Assembly: GCA_964641665.1 (NCBI GenBank) | Contig: CAZXKO010000027.1 | Span: 1-64,000 of the forward strand | DNA from: Gp1-AA133 sp964641665 | Lineage (GTDB): Bacteria; Acidobacteriota; Terriglobia; Terriglobales; Acidobacteriaceae | DNA: 64,000 bases | Reading direction: 5' to 3' | In this document: piece after piece, positions 1 through 7,934 of the stretch | Numbering within the stretch: position 1 is the first letter of the stretch | Layout of the letters: every line of letters starts with the position of its first letter | Position numbers and translations under genes: made by a program | Notes under the pieces: generated by a model | Databases searched by the model: none | Told to the model about the DNA's origin: nothing | What the model saw: only the letters and a program-made list of their open reading frames with translations

Positions 1-359
1 CGCCGCTAGAATTCGCGGCGGGCCAAAGCAGCCAAATCAAAACCCCTCCACTAAGGAGACGGGGCTGGATGCAAATCACCAGGTCCGCATCTCCCCAGAG
101 GGGAGAGGGAAGAATTTTTTCTTGACATCCTCTTTTATAGGATGCGTGTGAACGCCTTGGTTACAACATCAGTTACGTTGCCCCTTTTGAAAAAATGGCA
201 GAGGCGCCGAGGAGGGGGGAGTGAGCGGCGAAACCGCGCACCTCCACAAGCCAGGAAGTGTGGGCTATACTCTCGCCTGCTGTTGTGTGCGCTCCTGACG
301 TAGACTCTCTGGTTGATTGGCGATCCATTGCACCCCACGGAGTCGACTGAGGTCCGAAA
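1..359. other. No gene; short GC hairpin at the window edge
   Basis: I see no convincing coding region here. Positions 1-20 form a hairpin (CGCCGC, 8-base loop, GCGGCG). A TTGACA hexamer lies at 122-127 but I find no good -10 box at the right distance. Confidence 0.5.
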
Positions 360-878
360 ATGGCGGAGGGAACGACACGCTCGCTGAAACAGAAGGCGCT
401 TGAAGAAGCCAAGCGAATGGTCGTCATTACCGCGTACCTCTGGGCCCTATTCAGCGTGTTTGAGGTGCACCGTCTCGCGGTTCTTCGAGCGCAGCATCTT
501 CCCTACTCATATAGGGTGGGGTTTTCTCTTATCAACGCGCTGATCTTGGCCAAAGTAATCTTGATCGCTGAGGCCTTTCATGCGGGAAAGCGCTCAACCG
601 GCGCAACGATGTTTGCAGCGGTTATGTTTAAATCCGGGCTTTTCGCAATCATCCTGATTTGCTTCAACTTTGTGGAAGAGGTCTTGGTCGGCCTGTTTCA
701 CGGCAAGACTCTTGCCGAAAGCGCTCCGGAACTCGCGGGAGGAGGTCTCGAAGGCCAACTGCTCGTCGGGGTCATGATTTTCGTAGTGCTGATCCCTTTT
801 TTTGCCTTTACGGAACTCCGCCGAGCCATCGGCGAGGATGAGTTCCATGATTTGGTTTTCCGCCGTAAGACGCACTGA
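360..878 (+). CDS. Hypothetical four-helix inner-membrane protein
   Basis: This 172-residue protein is not one I recognise. It has about four hydrophobic segments, at roughly residues 20-38, 52-70, 82-112 and 130-150. The N-terminus is basic and soluble, and the charged tail ends in FRRKTH. The ATG is preceded by a GAGG element at good spacing. It stands alone upstream of a region of gene relics and no partner is visible. The function is unknown; the reading frame is clean and the hydrophobic pattern argues that it is a real gene. Confidence 0.7.
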   Translation: MAEGTTRSLKQKALEEAKRMVVITAYLWALFSVFEVHRLAVLRAQHLPYSYRVGFSLINALILAKVILIAEAFHAGKRSTGATMFAAVMFKSGLFAIILICFNFVEEVLVGLFHGKTLAESAPELAGGGLEGQLLVGVMIFVVLIPFFAFTELRRAIGEDEFHDLVFRRKTH

Positions 879-1148
879 CCCGATTCCGGACATCGCTCTG
901 GGCAATCCCAGGTTGAAGGTTGAAGGACACGCGCCAAAGCCAGTGTTCGAGGTTCGAGGAAGAGATTCCGCCAATGCATAGGCTTCAGGCTTTATTCGTG
1001 GAAAGTGGTCTTGATGTGCGGGATTTGACCCGGCCAGACCAAAAGCCTCGGCCATCGACTGGAGATGGTTTGGATTGGATGCTAACTTAACGAGGCGGAG
1101 GACTCCATCCACCAAAACCTCCGCCGCTCGGCAGTCAGTAGTTGTGGT
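879..1148. other. No gene seen
   Basis: Open frames here on the minus strand are shadows of the membrane-protein gene or lack codon character. No RNA gene or clear repeat was found. Confidence 0.4.
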
Positions 1149-1710
1149 CTACTTCGTCGAACTCGGCGCGACGACGGTGACTTGGGTAGATGCTGACTTG
1201 CGGGGTACAGAGGTAGCCTGCTCCTGACAAAGTGCCCGAGCCTCGCGACATCGCAATAACAGTGTACAAGCCGGATGCACAAACGGTTCCGCACTCCGAT
1301 TTTGTGGAGATAAGCACCGAAGTCGACTCCCAGCGTATTGCGCATTCATCAGTGGCGATCGCCCACTTCGGGGTGGCGACGCCGCTGGCACCTAGATTCG
1401 CAGAGAACTGCCGGTTGCTCCCCGCTGCCACTGTCACGGGGCCCGATGGTGAGATGCTCAAAGGCACCTCGTTCCCCGAGGTGCGGTCTAGTTTCAAGTT
1501 GTAGAGATACATGAAACGCAGTTCCAGGTACTGACCCGGACAGTCGCTGGGAAGTGGCGCAAATGGCATCGAACTCGTAATGCTTTGCCAGGCGGCTCGC
1601 ACCAGCGGAGGCGGCGCCTCATCCGGCTTCAACCTTCTGAAGCGGGGCGCTTTTTCATAATGCATTGACCCAGAGGCAGAGTGATGATTGGCACAGGGAC
1701 GCCCGACTAC
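1149..1710 (-). pseudogene. Relic of a TonB-C/Ig-like (BIG2-type) protein
   Basis: The minus strand encodes a TonB C-terminal-like stretch (around PLPSDCPGQYLELRFMYLYN, near 1540-1500). It is followed by a bacterial Ig-like segment with the typical SISPSGPVTVAAGSNRQFSA pattern, a combination I associate with acidobacterial secreted proteins. The N-terminal TonB part is missing. Near 1225-1245 the frame breaks: the uninterrupted frame continues into nonsense, whereas the neighbouring frame gives the expected Ig-like end (KSASTQVTVVAPSSTK) and stops at 1149. It is therefore truncated and frameshifted. A start overlapping the small gene upstream exists but does not look native. Confidence 0.65.
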
Positions 1711-1718
1711 CGTACCGA

Positions 1719-1853
1719 TCATCGTAGCGTATAAAGCAGAAAGAACATCAAGCCGATAATCACTACGACTAGGACGCTGCCCACGAGCACGATCTCACTC
1801 AGGAGATCAGGGTTCATGAGTTCATCGGGGTGGATGTGGTGCGCGTGTCGCAT
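1719..1853 (-). CDS. Small single-helix membrane protein (44 aa)
   Basis: This frame encodes MRHAHHIHPDELMNPDLLSE followed by one strongly hydrophobic helix of about 20 residues and the short basic end YTLR. An AGGAAGG ribosome-binding site lies 4-5 bases before the ATG. The N-terminal half is His-rich (HAHHIH) and predicted to be outside the membrane. I do not recognise a family. The stop overlaps by ATGA an open frame that runs into the TonB/Ig relic, which may be accidental. The ribosome-binding site and the clean membrane-segment pattern support a real gene. Confidence 0.5.
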   Translation of the reverse strand: MRHAHHIHPDELMNPDLLSEIVLVGSVLVVVIIGLMFFLLYTLR

Positions 1854-1946
1854 CTTCCTTCCTCTGTCCTAATTTTCCCCTAAACGGAAGCAAAAAGATG
1901 TGAGGGGCGTCACCGAAGAGTCGATTCGGCGAATTGTGTCCGGGCC

Positions 1947-2262
1947 TTGATCCTTATTCAGGACAATCCCGCCACCATCTTTTCAATCGCCGATACCGGA
2001 GCCATGCTTAGTATCGGGCAGAAATGCTCCAAAGAAATTGCGGCCTTAGCTGCCGAGCAGGCTGTGCTCAGATTCTCGTGCTGCACGACCATCGAAAATC
2101 ACGTGGGACTCGGAGTTGAAGGATGCCGTGAACTTTTGCAGCAAAAAGAAGCAGACGTTGCTCGTGTCCGCCACGAAGTCGAGAGTCTCAACATCGTCGC
2201 CCCTCTACTTTCGGAAGAATTACCTCCCGATGAACTGACTAAGAAGCGCGCGCCCTCAGCAG
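1947..2262 (+). pseudogene. Possible relic of a short helical protein, broken at its 3' end
   Basis: The frame holds a charged helical stretch (CRELLQQKEADVARVRHEVE, then a leucine- and proline-rich part to about 2262). This resembles the middle of a short protein family that I recall from acidobacteria, without a functional name. No good start codon or ribosome-binding site is visible. Past about 2262 it loses coding character and RHS-like coding appears in another frame, so it looks like a fragment joined to a different relic. Confidence 0.3.
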
Positions 2263-2790
2263 CGGCACTATTTGGTGGTTGTCGGCGCAGGCAGCGAGGT
2301 TTGCAGTACCTGCAACTTCCAGACCGGAACCAACTTCGGGATCGCCAGTACCGGCCACGCCATCTTTTCTCAGGATGCCGGGGGCGGCGATTCCACCTAC
2401 TCCTACGATGCCCAGGGCAACATGGCAGTCAAAAACGTGCCCACCGGCAGCCGCAATGGACCTCAAACCGGCTACGCTACCTGGAACTACACCTACAACT
2501 CGTTCGGTGAAGTCCTGACGGCCACCGATCCGCTCGCCACCTCACCCACCGACTCCAACCACACCACCACGAACACCTACGACAGCCACGGCAACCTGCT
2601 TTCCATGACCACGCCCTCGCCGGATGGAGGCACCACTCCCGGCAGCCTGACGCAGTTCGCTTACAACGCGAATGGAACCCTCAGCACTATCACCGATCCG
2701 CTCAACCACGTCACGACCCTCACCTACATCGTCCTCACCGATCTCTGGGAGAACGGACGCCGAGTGAGTTCGCCCGTCAAAGCGCCTTGA
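2263..2790 (+). pseudogene. RHS/YD-repeat protein fragment
   Basis: The + frame contains several RHS/YD repeats: DSTYSYDAQGNM, WNYTYNSFGEVLTATDPL, NTYDSHGNLLSM, FAYNANGTLSTITDPLNHVT. Full RHS proteins exceed 1,000 residues; only about 155 residues are kept. There is no start with a ribosome-binding site. After about 2733 the sequence departs from the family and stops at 2790. This is an internal scrap of a polymorphic-toxin-type surface protein. The C-terminal toxin relic further on lies on the opposite strand, so the two are not halves of one gene unless an inversion occurred. Confidence 0.7.
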
Positions 2791-2872
2791 AGGGCGATTC
2801 GCCAGGCTCACAAACCGTCGGAAACTCGCCTTGAAAGTGTTACAGAAAAAGGGGACCGATCACTTCGTCCCA

Positions 2873-2996
2873 AATCATACTCAGACTTGTATCGAAAGAG
2901 GGGATCAGGTCAGTACAAGGAGCTGCGCAAGAAAGCGCCGCCCGCAAGTGAGTGATTGACCTGATTCCCTCCTTCGGTACAAAGCTGAGTATGATT
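2873..2996. repeat. Imperfect inverted repeat, 40-bp arms
   Basis: Arms at 2873-2912 and 2957-2996 are inverted copies matching at 35 of 40 positions by my alignment, separated by 44 bases. The inner ends read toward GATCAGGTCA and TGACCTGATT. It lies between the RHS relic and the exported-protein gene. The size fits a small non-autonomous (MITE- or REPIN-like) element, or the ends of something larger that was lost. Confidence 0.6.
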
Positions 2997-3025
2997 CGTC
3001 GAAGGAAAGAGGTAATTCATTGGAG

Positions 3026-3457
3026 CTAAGGCGACGCAGCTGCAACAATAAGTCGACAGAAACGTCCATGGCCTGAGGGGCAGCGAGTCTTTGCGTTTTC
3101 GACTATTTTCTCTGACGTGTCTGCCGGGATCGTTTCGTTAACATGTTTTAGGACGAAGCACTGGAAGCCAGCGCCTCTAGACGCAACTTTTGCCAACTCT
3201 CCAAAATCTTGCCACTTGTTTGCGAGCAGCTTGCCTACCGCATCGCTGTAGCCCTCCCCAATCGCCGCGTCGTCACAGTGGGAGAAACGTCGATACGATT
3301 GGTACATCCGATCCCAATCGGTTGGATAGTCGGTATCCTTCTCCGCCTGAATGGCCTCGTCCCGACTGCAGGGCTTCTTGGATGAGTCAGTGGCGAAGGC
3401 GTTTTCGACAAAGGTTAAAAGTAGCCCGAGTATCACCAGCCTCATAAGGTCTCTCAT
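3026..3457 (-). CDS. Small exported protein, putative immunity partner of the adjacent toxin relic
   Basis: This 143-residue protein has an N-terminal signal peptide (about residues 1-22, ending near ENAFA). The mature part is acidic and helical with cysteines in KKPCSRDE, FSHCDDA, FQCFVL, TRCPS and RFCRL. The motif HCDDAAIGEGYSDAV is one I associate with a widespread family of unnamed small exported proteins. Its ATG overlaps (ATGA) the stop of a degenerate L,D-transpeptidase-like RHS C-terminal domain read in the same direction. For effectors acting on peptidoglycan, the gene just downstream usually encodes a periplasmic immunity protein, and an exported small protein in that place fits. 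The function is an inference. A second in-frame ATG at codon 5 is also possible. Confidence 0.75.
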   Translation of the reverse strand: MRDLMRLVILGLLLTFVENAFATDSSKKPCSRDEAIQAEKDTDYPTDWDRMYQSYRRFSHCDDAAIGEGYSDAVGKLLANKWQDFGELAKVASRGAGFQCFVLKHVNETIPADTSEKIVENAKTRCPSGHGRFCRLIVAAASP

Positions 3458-3870
3458 TTCACTGTAAGGGTTTTGAGGGGATCGCCGCCCTCATTGAGCT
3501 TTCTCAATGTGCGGGTTGCATCATCTGTGGTCGAATGCACCCGTTAGTTGCGAAGCCAACACCACATCTTTTCGCCTTGTCGCACTTGTTTTGTCTCCCT
3601 GAATGAACTCCACAGCCGATGCCGCCGGGCACATCGAAAACAAAGTTGCCATTGCTGCCATACCCGCTGTCCGGATCATCACCGTTATGAGGTACCAGTG
3701 ATCAAAATCGTACGTGCCAGGGGGCCACGGTCCCCTGCTCCCCTGTTGGGCATTGTTTGCCGCTGGGAACGTGCCAACAACATTCCCGTTCCCATCGATT
3801 ATGGTTATGGTGCCGTTGCTCGGGTTGTAGACGATACTGCAATGAGAGTCTCGAAAAGTTCGCAGGTGGT
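3454..3870 (-). pseudogene. Degenerate L,D-transpeptidase-like C-terminal toxin domain (RHS-associated type)
   Basis: Three successive frames on the minus strand make one domain. The first part reads IVYNPSNGTITIIDGNGNVV and then GPWPPGTYDFDH. After a shift near 3690-3705 it continues with GYGSNGNFVFDVPG, GCGVHSGR and ATNGCIR. After a second shift near 3531-3537 it ends TTDDATRTLRKLNEGGDPLK. The His (VHSGR) and the Gly-Cys (NGCIR) match the catalytic pattern of YkuD/DUF2778-type (Tlde1-like) L,D-transpeptidase domains. There is no start codon: the homology begins about ten bases from the tRNA-Ala 3' end. The native stop overlaps the next gene's ATG. With two frameshifts and no N-terminus, it is dead. 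Confidence 0.7.
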
Positions 3871-3879
3871 TGAAAGGAT

Positions 3880-3955
3880 TGGTGGAGCTGACCGGGATCG
3901 AACCGGTGGCCTCCTCGTTGCGAACGAGGCGCTCTCCCAGCTGAGCTACAGCCCC
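3880..3955 (-). tRNA. tRNA-Ala (anticodon CGC)
   Basis: The minus strand folds into a standard 76-nt cloverleaf. The acceptor stem GGGGCTG/CAGCTCC contains the G3-U70 wobble pair that identifies tRNA-Ala. The D arm contains AGCTCAGCTGGGAGAGC. The anticodon loop TTCGCAA gives anticodon CGC. The T arm contains GGTTCGATCC, and the 3' ACCA is encoded. It sits at the edge of the relic region, whose toxin fragment begins directly after the tRNA 3' end, consistent with use as an integration site. Confidence 0.95.
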
Positions 3956-4097
3956 ACTTGCAGGTTAGGACGCTGGAGTAGCCTTGATTTTACCAGCGTT
4001 GGCGCGGTTCGACCAAGGGCCGCGCACCACGGCGCTACACACACGGAGTCCGGGGCTTGCGCGGGGCGCCGTCGACCGGCGGTCGTACGCGCCCGTC

Positions 4098-4103
4098 TAT
4101 AAT
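4098..4103 (+). promoter_or_regulatory. -10 box of a possible leaderless ribA transcript
   Basis: A perfect TATAAT is followed by six bases and then the GTG start of ribA, so transcription would begin at or next to the start codon. The -35 region is weak (TCGACC at 4072-4077). Confidence 0.5.
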
Positions 4104-4109
4104 GAGGGA

Positions 4110-4730
4110 GTGACCTCGTCTGGCGTTGTTCGACAGCTCGCTTCGGCGGATTTCCCGACCCGCTGGGGCAATTTCCGTATTTATGGATTTGAAGGCGTCT
4201 TTGGGGAGGGCGACGAACGCCGCAAAGAAGAAGCGGTCGCGCTGGTGATGGGCGATGTTTTGTCGGCGCCCCCGCTCGTCCGCATCCACTCTCAGTGTCT
4301 GACTGGAGACGTGTTCGGGTCCCTGCGCTGCGATTGCCGGCAGCAACTGGAAATGGCGCTTTCGTTGATTGCCGAGAACGGTGCCGGGGTTCTTCTCTAT
4401 GAGCAGCAGGAAGGCCGGGGCATCGGGTTGATGGCAAAACTTCAGGCCTACGAATTGCAGGACGCCGGACTGGACACCGTGGAGGCCAACGAACGGCTGG
4501 GCTTCAAGGCTGACCATCGGGCGTTTACTCTGCCTGCGGAGATGCTCAAGGCCCTCGGCATCACCGCGGTGCGTCTGTTGTCGAACAATCCTGATAAGGT
4601 TGCGGCATTGGAGTTGGCGGGGGTGAAGGTGGTGGAGCGCGTTCCCTGCGAGGTTGCGCCCAGCCCGCATGCCGAGGATTACCTGAAGACAAAGAAAGAA
4701 AAGCTCGGCCATCTGTTCAGCTCGCGTTGA
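4110..4730 (+). CDS. ribA: GTP cyclohydrolase II
   Basis: RibA converts GTP to 2,5-diamino-6-ribosylamino-pyrimidinone phosphate, formate and pyrophosphate, the first step of riboflavin synthesis. The 206-residue product has the family's usual single-domain length. The zinc-binding cysteines are in HSQCLTGDVFGSLRCDC, and the GTP-binding and catalytic motif is EQQEGRGIGLMAKLQAYELQ. It ends with YLKTKKEKLGHLF as in E. coli RibA. No fused DHBP synthase (RibB) domain is present and no other rib gene is nearby. I chose the GTG at 4110 because homology begins there and it follows TATAAT by six bases; the frame is open further upstream but without homology. Confidence 0.93.
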   Translation: MTSSGVVRQLASADFPTRWGNFRIYGFEGVFGEGDERRKEEAVALVMGDVLSAPPLVRIHSQCLTGDVFGSLRCDCRQQLEMALSLIAENGAGVLLYEQQEGRGIGLMAKLQAYELQDAGLDTVEANERLGFKADHRAFTLPAEMLKALGITAVRLLSNNPDKVAALELAGVKVVERVPCEVAPSPHAEDYLKTKKEKLGHLFSSR

Positions 4731-4805
4731 AGACTTCCCTATCTTTCCGGTACCTTCCTTGCCGCGTCCGGGTGCGCGTGTTTAAATCCGTGGACTGTCG
4801 TCTCA

Positions 4806-6128
4806 ATGATGCTTCGTCCAAAATTCTCGCTGGCGGTCGCTGTGCTGCTGGCGTCGGGCATGGCGTATTACTACTTCGCGCTGCTGATCCCGCAAGTGCG
4901 CGCGGTGCATGCGTCCCACCAACTGGATGGTGGCTACTACTACGGGGGAGACCTCTACCCGATCTGGCTTACCGCGCACGAGTTGCTGTTCCACCACCGC
5001 AACCCGTACACCAACGAGATGACCCGCGAGATTCAGACGGGACTTTTCGGGCGCACGCTCGACCCGCGCCGGCCCGGCGACCCGCCTGAACACTACCGGG
5101 CTTTCTCCTATCCGCTTTATACGGACGTGATCGGAGCGCCTCTGACCTGGCTGTCGTTTCGGCAGGTGCAGTTTGCCCTCGCTTTCGCTTCTCCATTGCT
5201 GGTGGCCGTGGGGGTATGGCTGTGGTTGCTGGCGTTCGATCTGCATGCTGACGCGGCATCGACCGCTGCGGTGCTCCTGCTGGTCCTGACCAGTTACGCG
5301 GTGCTGGAAGCGCTCTTCGCGCAACAACCGGCGATCATTGTCGGGGTGTCGCTGGCGGCGATGGGTGCTTCTCTGAAGAGCGAACGCTACTTGCTGGCCG
5401 GCGTTTTTCTTGCGCTTTCGGCAATCAAGCCACAACTGATGTTGCTGCTTGCCGTCTGGCTGCTGCTGTGGGCGGTCAGTGAGTGGGGACGGCGAAAGAC
5501 GCTCATCTTTGGATTTGTTGTGACGCTGGCCTTCCTTTTAAGCGCGAGCGAACTTGTGCTTCCCGGCTGGTTTGCCCACTGGCGCAGCGCCTTGGTCGAA
5601 TACCGGCAATACACGGAACCGCCGCTGGTGCAGTTCGTGCTCGGCAAATGGCTGGGCGGGACGATCGAAGTCGTGCTGCTCGCGTTGTGCGCTGGAGTCT
5701 GCTGGCGGACGCGGCATGCCGCGGTCATGAGCCGCGGGTTCGCGCTGGCGCTGGCTCTCGCCCTGGCGGTCACGGTCGCGACCCTGCCTACGGGAGGCGC
5801 GGTCTACGACCACATCCTGCTTTTGCCCGCGATCCTTTGGCTGTACTCAAACCGTGACCAGATCCTGCGCGCCTCCCGGACGCTGCGGCTGTTCGTGGTG
5901 CTGGGATTGATCGCGCTGAGTTGGCAGTGGATTGCCGCTTGCGTGGTCGACATTGTCGTGTGGTTAATGCCTGCGTGGCGCAGCGCCGCTGAGTTGCTCC
6001 TGTTCCCCCTGCGCACGGCAGCTCCTTTGCCTTTCGCGGTGCTCACCGCCCTTGTTTATTTCGCAATCGGGACGCTGCGCAGCGACGCTCACGAACCGGC
6101 GATCCAAACGTCTCCTGTGCCGGCGTAA
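4806..6128 (+). CDS. GT87 (DUF2029)-type membrane glycosyltransferase
   Basis: This 440-residue protein has about ten hydrophobic segments. The first (residues 9-30) is followed by a long external loop containing GGDLYPIWLTAHELLFHHRN PYTNE. An acidic residue in this loop (GGDLYP) is the expected catalytic position for GT-C fold enzymes. The family uses polyprenyl-phosphate sugars as donors; the mycobacterial member PimE is a mannosyltransferase. The acceptor here cannot be told. The gene stands alone after ribA with a 75-base gap. ATG GTC alternatives are absent; ATG ATG at 4806 gives two adjacent starts. Confidence 0.75.
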   Translation: MMLRPKFSLAVAVLLASGMAYYYFALLIPQVRAVHASHQLDGGYYYGGDLYPIWLTAHELLFHHRNPYTNEMTREIQTGLFGRTLDPRRPGDPPEHYRAFSYPLYTDVIGAPLTWLSFRQVQFALAFASPLLVAVGVWLWLLAFDLHADAASTAAVLLLVLTSYAVLEALFAQQPAIIVGVSLAAMGASLKSERYLLAGVFLALSAIKPQLMLLLAVWLLLWAVSEWGRRKTLIFGFVVTLAFLLSASELVLPGWFAHWRSALVEYRQYTEPPLVQFVLGKWLGGTIEVVLLALCAGVCWRTRHAAVMSRGFALALALALAVTVATLPTGGAVYDHILLLPAILWLYSNRDQILRASRTLRLFVVLGLIALSWQWIAACVVDIVVWLMPAWRSAAELLLFPLRTAAPLPFAVLTALVYFAIGTLRSDAHEPAIQTSPVPA

Positions 6129-6213
6129 GAGGTTGCAGAAAAAGTGATTTCATTGCCGCAAAGCGAACCTCAGCGGCTAAAGCGTCGAGGGTTCTTTCGC
6201 AGGCAGCTGCGCC

Positions 6214-7104
6214 TTAGCGCTGCCCCAGCACCCGACCCAGTTGCTTCCGGTTCTTCGCGGGAAGGGTGCGCAGCGCGGCACGGGCTAGCGCCTGGTAGAC
6301 TTCGCCCGCTCCTGGGACATCCCGCAATACCTTTAGATGTTGCTTTACCGTGGCGGCATCGCCGCGCACGATCGGGCCGCTAAATCCGCGGGCGGCGCCG
6401 CGCGACGCATAGTTTTCAACGGTCTGTCGAACGATGGGCAGCATCCGCTGTCGTGCCTGCTCGCGATCCACTCCTGCCGCCTCTGCGACGCGCTCGCTCA
6501 TCGCCAAGAGCGCCGTAAGCAGCGGAGACACGAATGTTCCCCAGGCGTGATACATCGCTTTGTCCTGTTTCCGGATGGGAAACACCTTTCCGCCCATGGC
6601 CACAATGATTCGCTGTACGACGCGCACGGCGGCCGCGTCGCCTTCCACCGCGAATCCGACACCCGAGAGAGAAGGCGTCACTCCTGGAACGAACGTCATC
6701 AGCGGATGTGCGGAAGCCACCTTCGCTCCCTGGCGCCGCAGCATTGCCAGCTCCTCGCTGCTGAGCGCGCCGCTGGAGTGAAGGGCCACCTTCCCCTGCC
6801 ACGATATGTGGCCGGCCAGATCGCGCGCACAGCCGGCAATCTCGCGATCGGGCACGCATAGCCAGACCATGTCGGCGGAGATTTCCGATCTCTTCAGCAC
6901 GGTTACACGCGCACCAATTTTTCGAGCGAGGGCCCGAGCCCGCCGGCGCGACAACTTCCCTTCCCGCGACACGATCTCGCTGACCGTGTATTGCGCTGCC
7001 CGCAAGGACATAGCGAGCGCCGTTCCCAGGTTTCCCGCGCCTACGATCGCGATCGTGGGCCGCTTTGTTCCCGCTCCGTGCGGTATTGCCGCCTTCCCTG
7101 TCAT
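6214..7104 (-). CDS. Rossmann-fold oxidoreductase with DUF2520 domain
   Basis: The 296-residue protein starts with a dinucleotide-binding motif (AIVGAGNLGTALAMSL). It then carries the NAD(P)-binding domain with HSSGALSSEELAMLR, followed by a helical C-terminal DUF2520 domain containing ASAHPLMTFVPG and MYHAWGTFVSPLLTALLAM. Family members are PanE/ProC-like NAD(P)H dehydrogenases of unknown substrate, often near pantothenate genes in other bacteria; no pan gene lies here. I chose the ATG at 7104 because the upstream extension is not homologous and would run into the divergent Nudix gene's promoter. Confidence 0.85.
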   Translation of the reverse strand: MTGKAAIPHGAGTKRPTIAIVGAGNLGTALAMSLRAAQYTVSEIVSREGKLSRRRARALARKIGARVTVLKRSEISADMVWLCVPDREIAGCARDLAGHISWQGKVALHSSGALSSEELAMLRRQGAKVASAHPLMTFVPGVTPSLSGVGFAVEGDAAAVRVVQRIIVAMGGKVFPIRKQDKAMYHAWGTFVSPLLTALLAMSERVAEAAGVDREQARQRMLPIVRQTVENYASRGAARGFSGPIVRGDAATVKQHLKVLRDVPGAGEVYQALARAALRTLPAKNRKQLGRVLGQR

Positions 7105-7204
7105 CGCGGCCCAGCATAGCAGCGAACAAGCCGACCGGAAAGGTACGCTGCGGCTTGCCCCTGACGAGCAGCGTCCCAAAATGAAATTCCCCTCTTCGGT
7201 CGCT

Positions 7205-7210
7205 TATATT
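7205..7210 (+). promoter_or_regulatory. -10 box of a possible leaderless Nudix transcript
   Basis: TATATT lies exactly six bases before the ATG at 7217, the same spacing as at ribA. No strong -35 is visible. Confidence 0.4.
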
Positions 7211-7216
7211 GTTGGC

Positions 7217-7795
7217 ATGCCAAAGTCTGCCCGTTCCAAAAGGAAGTCTGCACGCGTGCTTTCCTCTCGGCTGGTTTATAAGGGTCCCGTGTTTTGGGTC
7301 ACGTCGGAACGCGTACTAGAGCCTTCGGGCGTCCGCGTGATGCGCGAAGTCGTGCGTCATACCGGATCGGTGGTCGTTCTAGCCACCCGGGAAGATCGCC
7401 GCGAACCGCTGGTGCTGCTCGAGCGCCAATACCGACACGCCGCCCAAAGCTATCTTTGGGAATTGCCTGCAGGCCGCATCGACAAAGGGGAGAAGGCACT
7501 GGCGGCCGCCAAGCGTGAACTGCTGGAGGAGACGGGATACACCGCCAAACGCTGGAAACGCATCCTCAAGTTTTTTGCGAGTCCGGGTTTCGTTGCCGAG
7601 CCCATGACAGTCTTCTGGGCGCAGGGCCTGACGCCGGGGCCGGCGCAACCGGAACCCGACGAGGTCATCGAACAGCATCTGGTGCCGCTCTCGAAAGCGG
7701 TGCGGATGATTCAACGGGGCACCATCCGCGATGCGAAGACTATCTCCTCGGTGCTTTGGCTGGCGCTCTACAGAAAGGGCGTAAAATCCGGCTAA
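7217..7795 (+). CDS. Nudix hydrolase, ADP-ribose pyrophosphatase type
   Basis: The 192-residue protein contains a perfect Nudix box at about residues 86-108 (GRIDKGEKALAAAKRELLEE followed by TGY), which binds Mg2+ and catalyses pyrophosphate cleavage. The preceding SYLWELPAGR and following FFASPGFVAEPMTVFWA motifs are those of NudF-type enzymes that split ADP-ribose into AMP and ribose 5-phosphate. The N-terminus is basic. An in-frame ATG at 7181 would add 12 residues; I prefer 7217 because the -10 box is six bases upstream and related proteins start near this lysine-rich segment. Confidence 0.88.
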   Translation: MPKSARSKRKSARVLSSRLVYKGPVFWVTSERVLEPSGVRVMREVVRHTGSVVVLATREDRREPLVLLERQYRHAAQSYLWELPAGRIDKGEKALAAAKRELLEETGYTAKRWKRILKFFASPGFVAEPMTVFWAQGLTPGPAQPEPDEVIEQHLVPLSKAVRMIQRGTIRDAKTISSVLWLALYRKGVKSG

Positions 7796-7934
7796 TATAA
7801 CGATCTTCTGTGAGTTAGCTCCTTGACAGCCCCACCCCTCCGCCGCACAATGTGTCGCAGATTTCGGCAAGTGGACATGTTGGAGCCCTGTATGGAGTTT
7901 TGGAGTGAAAGGCTGCTTGCCGGAGGGGGCGAAA

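Noticed and set aside
594..1115. Minus-strand open frame of 173 codons
   Set aside because: Overlaps the membrane-protein gene and has shadow-type composition with no ribosome-binding site.
2263..3870. RHS fragment and toxin tip as one gene
   Set aside because: They are on opposite strands, so they would need an inversion; treated as separate relics.
1..3880. Direct repeat of the tRNA-Ala 3' end as an attachment site
   Set aside because: I scanned for a second copy of the T-arm/acceptor sequence and did not see one in the window; the other end may lie left of position 1.
7796..7934. Cold-shock RNA thermometer in the csp leader
   Set aside because: The leader is long enough, but I could not support a specific fold by eye.
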